Positions 19,687 through 26,214 of a DNA stretch of 64,000 nt are shown piece by piece. Each line of letters begins with the position of its first letter. Within the stretch, counting starts at the first letter, position 1. The notes below the pieces were generated by a model. It ran no database searches, was not told the DNA's origin, and saw nothing but the letters and a program-made list of their open reading frames with translations. A program made the translations under genes and the position numbers. Origin of the DNA: Sphingomonas phyllosphaerae 5.2 (GTDB taxonomy: Bacteria > Pseudomonadota > Alphaproteobacteria > Sphingomonadales > Sphingomonadaceae); assembly GCF_000419605.1 (NCBI RefSeq), contig NZ_ATTI01000001.1, positions 1,339,501-1,403,500 on the forward strand. Direction: 5' to 3'.

Positions 19687-20775
19687 CTACTTCGCCGCGC
19701 CGCGCCCGCGGCGTTCGCCGCGCCGTGCCTTGCGGACCGACTTGGCATGGGCGCGAGCGCGCGTCTTCTTCTCCTCGCGCGTCGGTGGCAGCTTGACGTC
19801 GAGCGGCATCATGTCGCCGGCCATCGCCTCGAACCCCAGCGTGGCGAGGCTTTCGGAGAAGTGCGTCGGCAACTCGGCGGTCACGTCGATCTCGCCGCCG
19901 TCCGGATGGTCGACACGGATGCGGCGCGCGTGGAGGTGCATCTTGCGGCTGATCCCGCCGGTCAGGAACGCCGCCGGACCACCGTATTTGCCGTCGCCGA
20001 CGATCGGATGGCCGATCGCCGCCATATGGACGCGCAACTGGTGCGTGCGTCCGGTGAAGGGTTGCAGCTCGACCCAGCAGGCGCGGTTGCCGGCGCGCTC
20101 GATCACGCGGTAGCGGGTGCGCGCGGCCTGTCCGTTCTCCTCGTCGACGTGCATCTTCTCGCCGCCGGTGCCGGGTTGCTTGGCGATCGGCAATTCGATC
20201 ATGCCGTCGTCGATCGACGGCACGTCGACGATCAACGCCCAATAGACCTTCTTGGCGGTGCGGCTGGAGAACGCCTTCGCGAAGAACGCCGCCGCCCGCG
20301 CGCTGCGCGCGACCAGCAAGGCGCCCGACGTGTCCTTGTCGAGGCGGTGGACCAGCTTCGGGCGGCCCTCCGCCTCATATTGCAGGGCATCGAGCAGACC
20401 ATCGACGTGCTGGACGGTCTTGGTGCCGCCCTGCGTCGCCAGGCCGGGTGGCTTGTTCAGCACCAGCGCGGCGGTATCCTTGTGGATCACCATCTCGCGC
20501 GCGAACATCGCCTCGTCATCGCTGAGCGGCGCACGCTCGCGCTTGGGACGTTCCTCGACGCGTTCCGGCTCGGGCGGCGGCACGCGCAGGACCTGCCCGG
20601 CCTGGATACGGTCGCCGGGGCCGACACGCGCGCCATCGACGCGCAACTGCCCGGTACGCGCCCATTTCGCGACGGTGGTGAAGCTGGTCTCGGGCAGGTG
20701 GCGCTTGAACCAGCGGTCGACGCGGATGCCGTCGTCGTCATAGCCGACGGAAAACTGGCGGACGGCGTCGCTCAT
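19687..20775 (-). CDS. rluC: RluC/RluD-type 23S rRNA pseudouridine synthase
   Basis: A 362-residue pseudouridine synthase. The start at 20775 (MSDAVRQFSVGYDDDGIRVD) overlaps the crcB stop by four bases; the long open frame extending to 22002 is an artefact of GC-rich sequence. An S4 RNA-binding domain is at about residues 14-75 and the catalytic domain has HRLDKDTSGALLVARS with the active aspartate. GRTHQLRVHMA and IVGDGKYGG are family blocks. A Lys/Arg-rich tail (about 35 residues) follows the catalytic domain and may aid rRNA binding. The exact target uridines cannot be read, but the RluC class is most likely. Confidence 0.9.
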   Translation of the reverse strand: MSDAVRQFSVGYDDDGIRVDRWFKRHLPETSFTTVAKWARTGQLRVDGARVGPGDRIQAGQVLRVPPPEPERVEERPKRERAPLSDDEAMFAREMVIHKDTAALVLNKPPGLATQGGTKTVQHVDGLLDALQYEAEGRPKLVHRLDKDTSGALLVARSARAAAFFAKAFSSRTAKKVYWALIVDVPSIDDGMIELPIAKQPGTGGEKMHVDEENGQAARTRYRVIERAGNRACWVELQPFTGRTHQLRVHMAAIGHPIVGDGKYGGPAAFLTGGISRKMHLHARRIRVDHPDGGEIDVTAELPTHFSESLATLGFEAMAGDMMPLDVKLPPTREEKKTRARAHAKSVRKARRGERRGRGAAK

Positions 20776-21152
20776 GCCGGCACCCGTGCAAGCGCGAGAC
20801 CCGCGAAGAGCGCGACGATCGAGCCGGCCACCGACAGCAGGACATAGGCCAGCGCCGCGGCAAGCGCGCCACGTTCGATCATCCCGACGGCGTCGAGCGC
20901 GAAGGAGGAAAACGTGGTGTAGCCGCCAAGCACGCCGACGCCGAGCAGCAGCCGCCACGTCTCGCCGTTCGCACTGGCATGGCGCGCGAGGATGCCGACC
21001 AGCACGCCCATCAACAGCCCGCCGACCAGATTGACGGTCAGCGTGCCCCACGGCCAGCCGGAACCGAGCGCCTGCGTCATCGCGCGCCCGGTCAGATGGC
21101 GCGCCCCGGCGCCGATCGCGCCGCCCGCCATGACAAGAGAGAGGGAGTTCAT
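20772..21152 (-). CDS. crcB: Fluoride channel CrcB/Fluc
   Basis: A 126-residue, four-helix membrane protein that dimerises in dual topology to export fluoride. Motifs are GAGARHLTGR near the N-terminus, the asparagine-containing WGTLTVNLVG helix and GGYTTFSSFALD near residues 77-88, whose phenylalanines line the pore. The stop overlaps the rluC-type start as ATGA, so the two are coupled, an arrangement often seen in sphingomonads. No fluoride-riboswitch-like structure is visible in the short upstream region. Confidence 0.93.
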   Translation of the reverse strand: MNSLSLVMAGGAIGAGARHLTGRAMTQALGSGWPWGTLTVNLVGGLLMGVLVGILARHASANGETWRLLLGVGVLGGYTTFSSFALDAVGMIERGALAAALAYVLLSVAGSIVALFAGLALARVPA

Positions 21153-21188
21153 CGCCGCGCCCTATCGCGTTTCGGCGCGCAAGGGAAA

Positions 21189-21518
21189 TCAGCCGTGCGC
21201 CTGTCCCGAGAAGAGGTTCATCACCAGCACCCCGGCCACGATCAGCGCCATGCCGAGCAGCGCGGGCGTGTCGAGCCGTTGTCCATGCCAGAACCAGGCG
21301 ACGGCGGTCACCAGCACGATCCCGACCCCCGACCAGATCGCATAGGCGATGCCGGTCGGCAGTGTACGCAACGCGAGCGAGAGGAGGTAGAAGGCGACGA
21401 CATAGCCGACGATCGTCACCAGCGTCGGCCAGCCGCGCGTAAAGCCATTCGACTGTTTCAGTGCCGAGGTGGCGATGACCTCGGCGATGATCGCGACCAG
21501 CAAGAAGGCATAGGACAT
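21189..21518 (-). CDS. Small multidrug resistance (EmrE-type) transporter
   Basis: A 109-residue, four-helix SMR protein that antiports protons against cationic compounds. The start at 21518 gives [21 protein letters not shown] with the essential membrane glutamate at position 13 of the first helix. [19 protein letters not shown] is the diagnostic third-helix loop. The size and motifs match the EmrE/QacE branch; guanidinium exporters (Gdx/SugE) have a different helix-1 signature, so drug or quaternary-ammonium efflux is favoured but not proven. It lies 36 bases upstream of crcB on the same strand. Confidence 0.92.
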   Translation of the reverse strand: MSYAFLLVAIIAEVIATSALKQSNGFTRGWPTLVTIVGYVVAFYLLSLALRTLPTGIAYAIWSGVGIVLVTAVAWFWHGQRLDTPALLGMALIVAGVLVMNLFSGQAHG

Positions 21519-21609
21519 GCGGCCTTGTCGGCGATCGCGACCGGCGTGGCGAGGGGACCCATGTGTCTTGGTCTTGCAAGACACCATGTCGTGCGCCATC
21601 TTGGCATAC

Positions 21610-21831
21610 ATGCTCAACCTGCTTTCGATCGCTATCGGTCTGGTCGCCCTGTTGCTGGGTATCGTGCCGTTCCTGCCCTTCTTCGCCTGGGGCTATTGGT
21701 TCGTGATCCCGATCGCGGTGGTGGGTGCGGCGATCGGCGCGCTGTCGTCGCGCAATGGCGGGCGTAACCTGAACCTCGTGCTGATCCTGATCTTCGGGCT
21801 GCGGCTGATGCTGGGCGGCGGGTTGATCTGA
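21610..21831 (+). CDS. Small two-helix membrane protein, unknown
   Basis: A 73-residue hydrophobic protein starting [17 protein letters not shown]; an in-frame ATG at 21586 would add eight residues. Two or three membrane helices are apparent (about 3-30, 32-46 and 56-72), separated by SSRNGGRN. No family is recognised with confidence. It is divergent from the SMR transporter gene by about 90 bases and ends at a strong hairpin. Composition and hydrophobic periodicity make a real gene likely. Confidence 0.7.
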   Translation: MLNLLSIAIGLVALLLGIVPFLPFFAWGYWFVIPIAVVGAAIGALSSRNGGRNLNLVLILIFGLRLMLGGGLI

Positions 21832-21835
21832 CGAC

Positions 21836-21865
21836 GAAGCGCCCGGCTGGTCGGCCGGGCGCTTC
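21836..21865. terminator. Hairpin between convergent genes
   Basis: GAAGCGCCCGGC (21836-21847) pairs perfectly with GCCGGGCGCTTC (21854-21865) over a six-base loop, directly after the small membrane-protein stop. There is no U-run on either side. It is probably a bidirectional transcription end for the two converging genes. Confidence 0.6.
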
Positions 21866-21910
21866 GGAGATTGATGCCGGGCGACCGCTGCGGATCGCCT
21901 TTCATCCGGT

Positions 21911-22480
21911 CTAGCGGCAGACGACCTGCCCGCGATCGACGCGCTGGCCCAGCAGTGCGCCGCCGCCTCCGCCGATGACGGTGCCGAGCAGCTTCGACCC
22001 ACCCCCCGCGATGATGTTGCCGAGCGCGCCGCCAGCCAGTCCGCCGACGATCAGCCCGGTCGTCCCGTCGTTGCGGCGGCAGTAGTAACGGTTGTCGGTG
22101 CCGCGATAGATGCGATCGTTGCGGGTCAGCGCGCGCTGCTGGTAATTGCGACCGTCGCGATAATAACGGCCCGCGTCGTAACGCCGCTGACCTGGCTCGG
22201 GGCGGTTGTAGTCGTAGCGGCGCGACTGGCGCCAGTCGCGGACATCGTCATTGCGATCGCGGCGCGCATCGCGGACGTTGTCGCGATATTCGCGGCGGGC
22301 GTTGCGGACATCGCCGCGCGAGTCGGCGTCGCGGAGGTCCTCGCGGTACTCCTTGCGCGCGTCGCGCACGTCCTCGCGATATTCGCGGTTGGCTTCACGG
22401 GGCCGCTGCGCCGCGGCCGGCACAGCCGCCAATGACGTCAAAGCGGTCGCACCGAGTACCGCCGTCATGATTATACGCAT
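21911..22480 (-). CDS. Secreted glycine-zipper (2TM) protein with charged 11-residue repeats
   Basis: A 189-residue exported protein. The start at 22480 follows AGGAGG at a seven-base spacing. A signal peptide covers about residues 1-24 (ending PAAAQ). Residues 33-85 form five Arg/Asp/Glu-rich repeats of about eleven residues (EYREDVRDARK, EYREDLRDADS, a nine-residue RGDVRNARR, EYRDNVRDARR, DRNDDVRDWRQ), likely one long amphipathic helix. A Tyr/Arg-rich linker follows, then YYCRRNDGTTG and a glycine zipper at 142-180. The C-terminal half is paralogous to the gene at 23123-23428. It is probably envelope-associated; function unknown. Confidence 0.8.
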   Translation of the reverse strand: MRIIMTAVLGATALTSLAAVPAAAQRPREANREYREDVRDARKEYREDLRDADSRGDVRNARREYRDNVRDARRDRNDDVRDWRQSRRYDYNRPEPGQRRYDAGRYYRDGRNYQQRALTRNDRIYRGTDNRYYCRRNDGTTGLIVGGLAGGALGNIIAGGGSKLLGTVIGGGGGALLGQRVDRGQVVCR

Positions 22481-22540
22481 TACTTGCCTCCTGATGGGTA
22501 AGTCGATGCACGTAAAACGACGGCGGTGCCGATACGGTTT

Positions 22541-22563
22541 CGTGAACATGAAACTACTTCACG
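22541..22563. promoter_or_regulatory. Inverted repeat upstream of glycine-zipper gene
   Basis: CGTGAA (22541-22546) and TTCACG (22558-22563) are a perfect six-base inverted repeat 11 bases apart, about 60-80 bases upstream of the glycine-zipper start on the minus strand. An overlapping GTTCAC extends the symmetry. It is a possible operator; no regulator can be assigned. Confidence 0.4.
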
Positions 22564-22578
22564 TTCACTTGCGGGACA

Positions 22579-23007
22579 TTATTGCGTCAACTCGTGCGTC
22601 AGCGTGATCTCTGCCTTCAGCAGCTTGGAGACCGGGCAGTTCGCCTTCGCCTCCTCGGCGATGCGGGTGAATTCGTCCTGTTCGATCCCGGGAACCTTCG
22701 CCTTCAGGTCGAGCTTCGAGGACGTGATCGTGAAACCGTCGCCGTCCTTGTCCACGGTAACGCGGGCGTTCGTCTCGAGCGTGCCGTCGTTATAGCCGGC
22801 GCCGGCGAGTGCGAAGCTGAGTGCCATGGTGAAGCAGCTGGCGTGCGCGGCGGCGATCAGTTCCTCCGGGTTGGTGCCGGGGCCATCCTCGAACCGCGAG
22901 CCGAAGCCATAGCGCTGGTCCTTGAGCGCGCCGGACTGCGTGGAGGTCCAGCCGTGGCCGTCCTTGCCGAAGCCTTCGTAGCGTGCCGATCCGCTGCGGG
23001 TGGGCAT
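22579..23007 (-). CDS. osmC: OsmC/Ohr family peroxiredoxin
   Basis: A 142-residue thiol peroxidase of the OsmC branch, which reduces organic hydroperoxides. The start at 23007 (MPTRSGSARYEGFGKDG) follows GAAGGAG. The first reactive cysteine is in NPEELIAAAHASCFTMALS near residue 60, and the second is in ANCPVSKLL near residue 125. These two cysteines and the N-terminal segment fit OsmC rather than Ohr. It lies between two paralogous glycine-zipper genes on the same strand but is separated from the upstream one by a clear terminator. Confidence 0.92.
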   Translation of the reverse strand: MPTRSGSARYEGFGKDGHGWTSTQSGALKDQRYGFGSRFEDGPGTNPEELIAAAHASCFTMALSFALAGAGYNDGTLETNARVTVDKDGDGFTITSSKLDLKAKVPGIEQDEFTRIAEEAKANCPVSKLLKAEITLTHELTQ

Positions 23008-23032
23008 GTCCTGCTCTCCTTCGTAGATGCCA

Positions 23033-23071
23033 TCAAAAAGGCGCGGCCCGTGCATTCACGGACCGCGCCTT
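23033..23071 (-). terminator. Intrinsic terminator of the 23123-23428 gene
   Basis: AAGGCGCGGCCCGTG (23038-23052) pairs with CACGGACCGCGCCTT (23057-23071), with one mismatch and a four-base loop. On the minus strand the stem is followed by TTTTT. It separates the second glycine-zipper gene from osmC. Confidence 0.9.
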
Positions 23072-23122
23072 CTCTAACGTCGATCAACCGTAAAGGCTCA
23101 AAGGCGTGACGATTTTACCGGA

Positions 23123-23428
23123 TCAGCGGCACGACCGCTTTCCGCTGCGCTCGATCTCGCGACCCGCCAGCGCGCCGCCCACGCCACCCAGCACGGTGCC
23201 GAGCGTGCGGTCGCCGCGCGAATCGATCGTGCGGCCGAGCAGGCCACCGGCGACGGCGCCGACCACCAGGCCAGTGGTGCCGTCGGGCTTGCGACAACGC
23301 AGGCGGCCATCGTTGCCGCGCCACTCGCGATACTTGTGGCGGCGCTGCGCGTCCGCATCCGTCGTCGTGGCCACCAGCGTCGGGGCGACCATCGCCATCG
23401 CGCCAAAAGCAAGCATGAGCTTACGCAT
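23123..23428 (-). CDS. Secreted glycine-zipper protein, paralog of the 21911-22480 product
   Basis: A 101-residue exported protein. The start is the ATG at 23428 with GGGAG seven bases upstream; an ATG six bases further up is too close to that site. A signal peptide covers about residues 1-28 (ending DADAQ). A short basic segment leads to LRCRKPDGTTGLVVGAVAGG and a glycine zipper, ending ERSGKRSCR. The DGTTGL core, zipper and cysteine-arginine end match the larger protein at 21911-22480, which has an added charged-repeat region. Function is unknown; such proteins often sit in the outer membrane or periplasm. Confidence 0.8.
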   Translation of the reverse strand: MRKLMLAFGAMAMVAPTLVATTTDADAQRRHKYREWRGNDGRLRCRKPDGTTGLVVGAVAGGLLGRTIDSRGDRTLGTVLGGVGGALAGREIERSGKRSCR

Positions 23429-23502
23429 GAACATTCTCCCGTTCGTCAAATCGTGATGATATCGAAACGTCGCTCTTTTAGCGCAGTTGCATGAACGTGT
23501 AA

Positions 23503-23513
23503 CAACGTTGCGT
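23503..23513. promoter_or_regulatory. CAACGTTGCGT element next to regulator stop
   Basis: This 11-mer, containing the palindrome CAACGTTG, abuts the stop of the wHTH regulator gene and lies about 75-85 bases upstream of the glycine-zipper start at 23428. The identical 11-mer occurs at 26175-26185, upstream of the peptide operon. It is a candidate binding site; inference only. Confidence 0.4.
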
Positions 23514-24107
23514 TCATCGCGGGACAGTGGCGGCAGGCAGGTCGGCAACCAGCCGATATCCGCGGCCACGATCGGTCAGCAGCATCGCGGACGCGCCGTT
23601 CGCCGTCAGCGCACGGCGGACGCGCGAGACGTGGACGGCCAGGACGTTGGTGCCGGGATCGAAGCGCAGCCCGAACAGCGCGCGGTGCAGGTCGGCGTGC
23701 GCGACGGTGCTGCCGGCATGACGCGCGAGCAATTCCAGCAGCGCATATTCGCGCGGCAGGAGCGGAAGCGGGCACCCGCCACGTGTGGCGGTGCGGGAGA
23801 GCCGGTCGATCCGTAGCGAGCCGAGCGTCAACGTCGTGCCGAGCGCGAGCAATCGTTTCGCGCGTAGCGACACGAGCGCGTCGGAGCCGCGAGCCGCATC
23901 GTCGGCGCCGGCAGCCAGCGCCGCGACCTCCTCGGCTTCGTCGTGCGCGATCGCGAGGATGCGGGCGGCCGGGCAGCAACGCGCATCGCCGAGGGTGGCA
24001 GCGCGTACGATGGCGACGGCGGCATCCGGAGCATCGGTAAGCGTGACGCCGACGGCGTGAAGCGCCGCCGACAGGGTCGGGCGATCGACGAGCAGGCGGA
24101 TGACCAT
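23514..24107 (-). CDS. PhoB-type winged-helix regulator with degenerate receiver half
   Basis: A 197-residue protein. Residues about 95-190 form an OmpR/PhoB winged helix: LPREYALLELLARHAG, then HADLHRALFG, the recognition-helix segment NVLAVHVSRVRRAL and the wing RGRGYRLV. Residues 1-90 look like a shrunken response-regulator receiver, but the phosphoacceptor strand (DAAVAIVRAA) has no aspartate at the expected end and the acidic pair is missing, so phosphorylation control is unlikely. No histidine kinase is adjacent. It is the last gene of the peptide/cupin operon, 22 bases after the preceding stop, and probably controls it. Confidence 0.8.
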   Translation of the reverse strand: MVIRLLVDRPTLSAALHAVGVTLTDAPDAAVAIVRAATLGDARCCPAARILAIAHDEAEEVAALAAGADDAARGSDALVSLRAKRLLALGTTLTLGSLRIDRLSRTATRGGCPLPLLPREYALLELLARHAGSTVAHADLHRALFGLRFDPGTNVLAVHVSRVRRALTANGASAMLLTDRGRGYRLVADLPAATVPR

Positions 24108-24129
24108 CGGCCAGTCGATTAGCGGAGGA

Positions 24130-25044
24130 CTACGGATCGCAGGGGAATGTCGGCTCCGATCCGGAGGTGGTCCGTGCGAGGATCGCCTTTGCCGCCGCCG
24201 TGACGAGCGGGCTGCTGTCGTCCATCGCGCGTTCGGCGGCGCGGTGTAGCGTGGTACGGTCGAGCGTGCCCCCGGTGAGTGCCGCCAGCGCGGTGGCGCG
24301 CATTCGCGGGTGCGGATGGCGCCCGGCGAAGTCGGCGGCGAGCGCGGTGCCGGTGTCGCCGCCGAGCCGGGTCGCGAGCGCGACCAGCGCTTCCGAGGCG
24401 GTGGTGGTCATCGCCTGCGTGACGGTGTCGGTGGCGGTGTCGAAGCGATATTGCGTGCGCCACGCCTGCGCCGGTGTCGCGGCTAGGATGTTGAGCGAGA
24501 CCGAGAAACTGTCGGGCGGCTGCTGGACATGCACGTCGTGGTGCGCGCGATAGAGCAGCAGCTTGCCGGGTTCGAGCCGGGCACGTTCGTCGAACACCAG
24601 CCGCGCGGCTTCGCCGGCAAGCCCCGTCACGTCGCCATCGAAGAGGTAATAGTCGCTCCAATAGCCCGGGCCGAGGTAACCAGTGGTGAGGAAGGAGAAA
24701 TTATGGTCGTGCGGCAGGTCGTAGAAGAACGGCGCGGTGCCGCCGGCCTTCACCACCGCATCGTCGCGCGCCGGCCAGAAATTGGCGCGCAGCGCGTAGC
24801 GCGTCGCTGGCGGACGGAGCATCAGGACCTGTGCGCCGTAGCTGCTTTCCCGCTGGCCCGCGAAGCGCTGTTCGAGTTCGGTGATCGCGAGATCGGCCAG
24901 GAAGCGGCGGTTCCGCCCCAGCCGCGCGAGCCAAGGCCCCAGCGCCGCGAGAGAGTGCTCGTCGCGTGCGTCCCAGCGCTCCCGCTCCAGCGCCTCGACC
25001 AGCTCGTCGAGCGTGATCGCGTCGCCGCTACAGGGGTCGATCAC
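24130..25044 (-). CDS. Cupin-like metalloprotein with C-terminal HEAT-type helices, unknown function
   Basis: A 304-residue protein not assigned to a named enzyme. The start is a GTG at 25044 that overlaps the upstream stop as GTGA; a GTG nine bases up is also possible. A helical N-terminus (1-65) leads to a beta-rich core (66-200) with cupin-like motifs: HDHN at 112-115 followed by GYLGPGY, and GKLLLYRAHHDVHVQ (160-174) with H168, H169 and H172. This histidine set could bind iron or zinc. Residues about 215-295 resemble two or three HEAT-type helical repeats (PHPRMRATALAAL, DSSPLVTAAAKAIL). It is translated with the 25041-25967 gene. Confidence 0.75.
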   Translation of the reverse strand: MIDPCSGDAITLDELVEALERERWDARDEHSLAALGPWLARLGRNRRFLADLAITELEQRFAGQRESSYGAQVLMLRPPATRYALRANFWPARDDAVVKAGGTAPFFYDLPHDHNFSFLTTGYLGPGYWSDYYLFDGDVTGLAGEAARLVFDERARLEPGKLLLYRAHHDVHVQQPPDSFSVSLNILAATPAQAWRTQYRFDTATDTVTQAMTTTASEALVALATRLGGDTGTALAADFAGRHPHPRMRATALAALTGGTLDRTTLHRAAERAMDDSSPLVTAAAKAILARTTSGSEPTFPCDP

Positions 25045-25967
25045 GCGCGGCACAGGCGCGCCTCCACCAGTGGCACTGTCGCCTGCGCCACGGCGCGTAG
25101 CTCCGGATGCGGATCGGTCGCGGCGAGTTCGTGCAAGCGGAGGAGCGCGGCGCTGGCATCGAGCGCCAGCCATTCGCGCATAGCTGCCCAGCGGAGGTGG
25201 AAGGCGGGTGCGCGGGTGGCGGCAGCGAAACAGGCGCCTGCATCGCGACGTCCGTCGATCCTGAGCAGCGCAAGCAGCAGGCGCGTGCGGGACATCGCCT
25301 CGTCGTTGATCGCGGCGCGCAGCACGCGGCCGGTGGCACGGTCGTACTCGCGGGTCAGCCCCGCGGTGCGGGTGGCGAACGTCAAGGCGACGACGTCCGC
25401 GCCGCTGCCCTCGACCAGATGCGCGCGCGTACGGCCATCGATGCGCACGACGTCGCCGTCAAGCAGCGGGACCGGCGGAAGCGCGCGAAGCGGCGGGGCG
25501 GTGGCGGTCTGGAAATCGTCGCCGGCGACCCCTGCTTCCCAGCGCAAAAGCCGCGCGCCGCCGGCGACATGGTAACGCGCGATCATCAACCGGCCGGACG
25601 CGACCAGCGTGGCGTCCGGCGCGGAGGCGGCAAGCGCGGCGCCGTCGAAGATCGTCGCGCCCAGCGTGCCGGCGGGGAGGTCGATCAACTGCACGGTGGT
25701 GCGCAGCCGGTCGCGGGTGACGCGCAGCGGCGGCTCGAACCACGGGTCAGCCGCGAGCGCGGCGATCAGCGGTTCGAGCAGCGCCGCGATCCACGATGCG
25801 TCGGCCAGCAGCGCGGCGGCGGCGTCTGCGACCTGCCCGGTCGCGTCCGGATCGCAATCGGCGAAGGCGGCGGCGACGCACGCGAGCGGGCTGCCCGCAT
25901 GCCACGCCGTCACCGCCGCCCGTGCGCGCGAGGCGGTGGCGTCCAGTTCCGCCGCGGTCGGCAGCAT
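25041..25967 (-). CDS. Divergent paralog of the cupin/HEAT protein, metal ligands apparently lost
   Basis: A 308-residue protein with the same architecture as its downstream neighbour: helical N-terminus (1-80), beta-rich centre (85-200) and HEAT-like C-terminus (about 225-305, with ATDPHPELRAVAQATVPLV). The HxH motif is not found, and the region equivalent to motif 2 reads GDVVRIDGRTRAHLVEG with a single histidine, so it may be a non-catalytic partner. The start is the ATG at 25967, which shares one base with the stop of the upstream peptide gene (TGATG); an in-frame GTG at 26018 would overlap the peptide gene and lacks a well-placed ribosome-binding site. Confidence 0.7.
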   Translation of the reverse strand: MLPTAAELDATASRARAAVTAWHAGSPLACVAAAFADCDPDATGQVADAAAALLADASWIAALLEPLIAALAADPWFEPPLRVTRDRLRTTVQLIDLPAGTLGATIFDGAALAASAPDATLVASGRLMIARYHVAGGARLLRWEAGVAGDDFQTATAPPLRALPPVPLLDGDVVRIDGRTRAHLVEGSGADVVALTFATRTAGLTREYDRATGRVLRAAINDEAMSRTRLLLALLRIDGRRDAGACFAAATRAPAFHLRWAAMREWLALDASAALLRLHELAATDPHPELRAVAQATVPLVEARLCRA

Positions 25968-26110
25968 CAGCGTAGCGGCGGGCGCGTCATGATGACGATC
26001 GTGGTGATATATTCGCACGTGTGATCAGCCACTTCCTCCAGCGCGCGGATCGCGCCGGCGTTGGCGACCAAGGTGTCGAGATCGGGGATCTCGGTAATGT
26101 CGATGTTCAT
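25967..26110 (-). CDS. 47-residue peptide heading the cupin/HEAT operon (possible modified-peptide precursor)
   Basis: An ATG at 26110 follows GGGAGG with a seven-base gap, a strong ribosome-binding site. The peptide begins MNIDITEIPDLDTL, acidic and leader-like, continues through a helix-forming middle (IRALEEVADH), and ends with a segment that has its only cysteine (near residue 32) followed by YITTIVIMT and a basic PPLR end. Its stop overlaps the next start by one base. The arrangement of a short acidic-leader peptide coupled to putative metalloenzymes resembles ribosomally made, modified peptides, but no known class is recognised. It could instead be a small regulator or chaperone-like partner. 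Confidence 0.65.
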   Translation of the reverse strand: MNIDITEIPDLDTLVANAGAIRALEEVADHTCEYITTIVIMTRPPLR

Positions 26111-26173
26111 GATGATTCCTCCCGTCAGGCGCGTTTTCCACGCGGGCGCGGGCGGAGCGTTAGTTAAAAGGAT

Positions 26174-26185
26174 GCAACGTTGCGT
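26174..26185. promoter_or_regulatory. Palindrome in the divergent promoter of the peptide operon
   Basis: GCAACGTTGC (26174-26183) is a perfect ten-base palindrome inside the near-palindrome GATGCAACGTTGCGTC. It lies 64 bases upstream of the peptide start and 30 bases upstream of the thioesterase start. CAACGTTGCGT also occurs at 23503-23513. Confidence 0.45.
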
Positions 26186-26214
26186 CGCTGTGACGGGCGT
26201 GTAGAGGGCGGACG

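Noticed and set aside
21153..21188. Possible fluoride riboswitch upstream of crcB
   Set aside because: The gap to the SMR gene is only 36 bases, too short for the known fold, and no matching sequence blocks are seen.
20776..22002. An apparent 771-residue minus-strand protein ending as the RluC-type synthase
   Set aside because: Its first 409 codons overlap crcB, the SMR gene and the divergent small membrane protein; the real start is the ATG at 20775, coupled to crcB.
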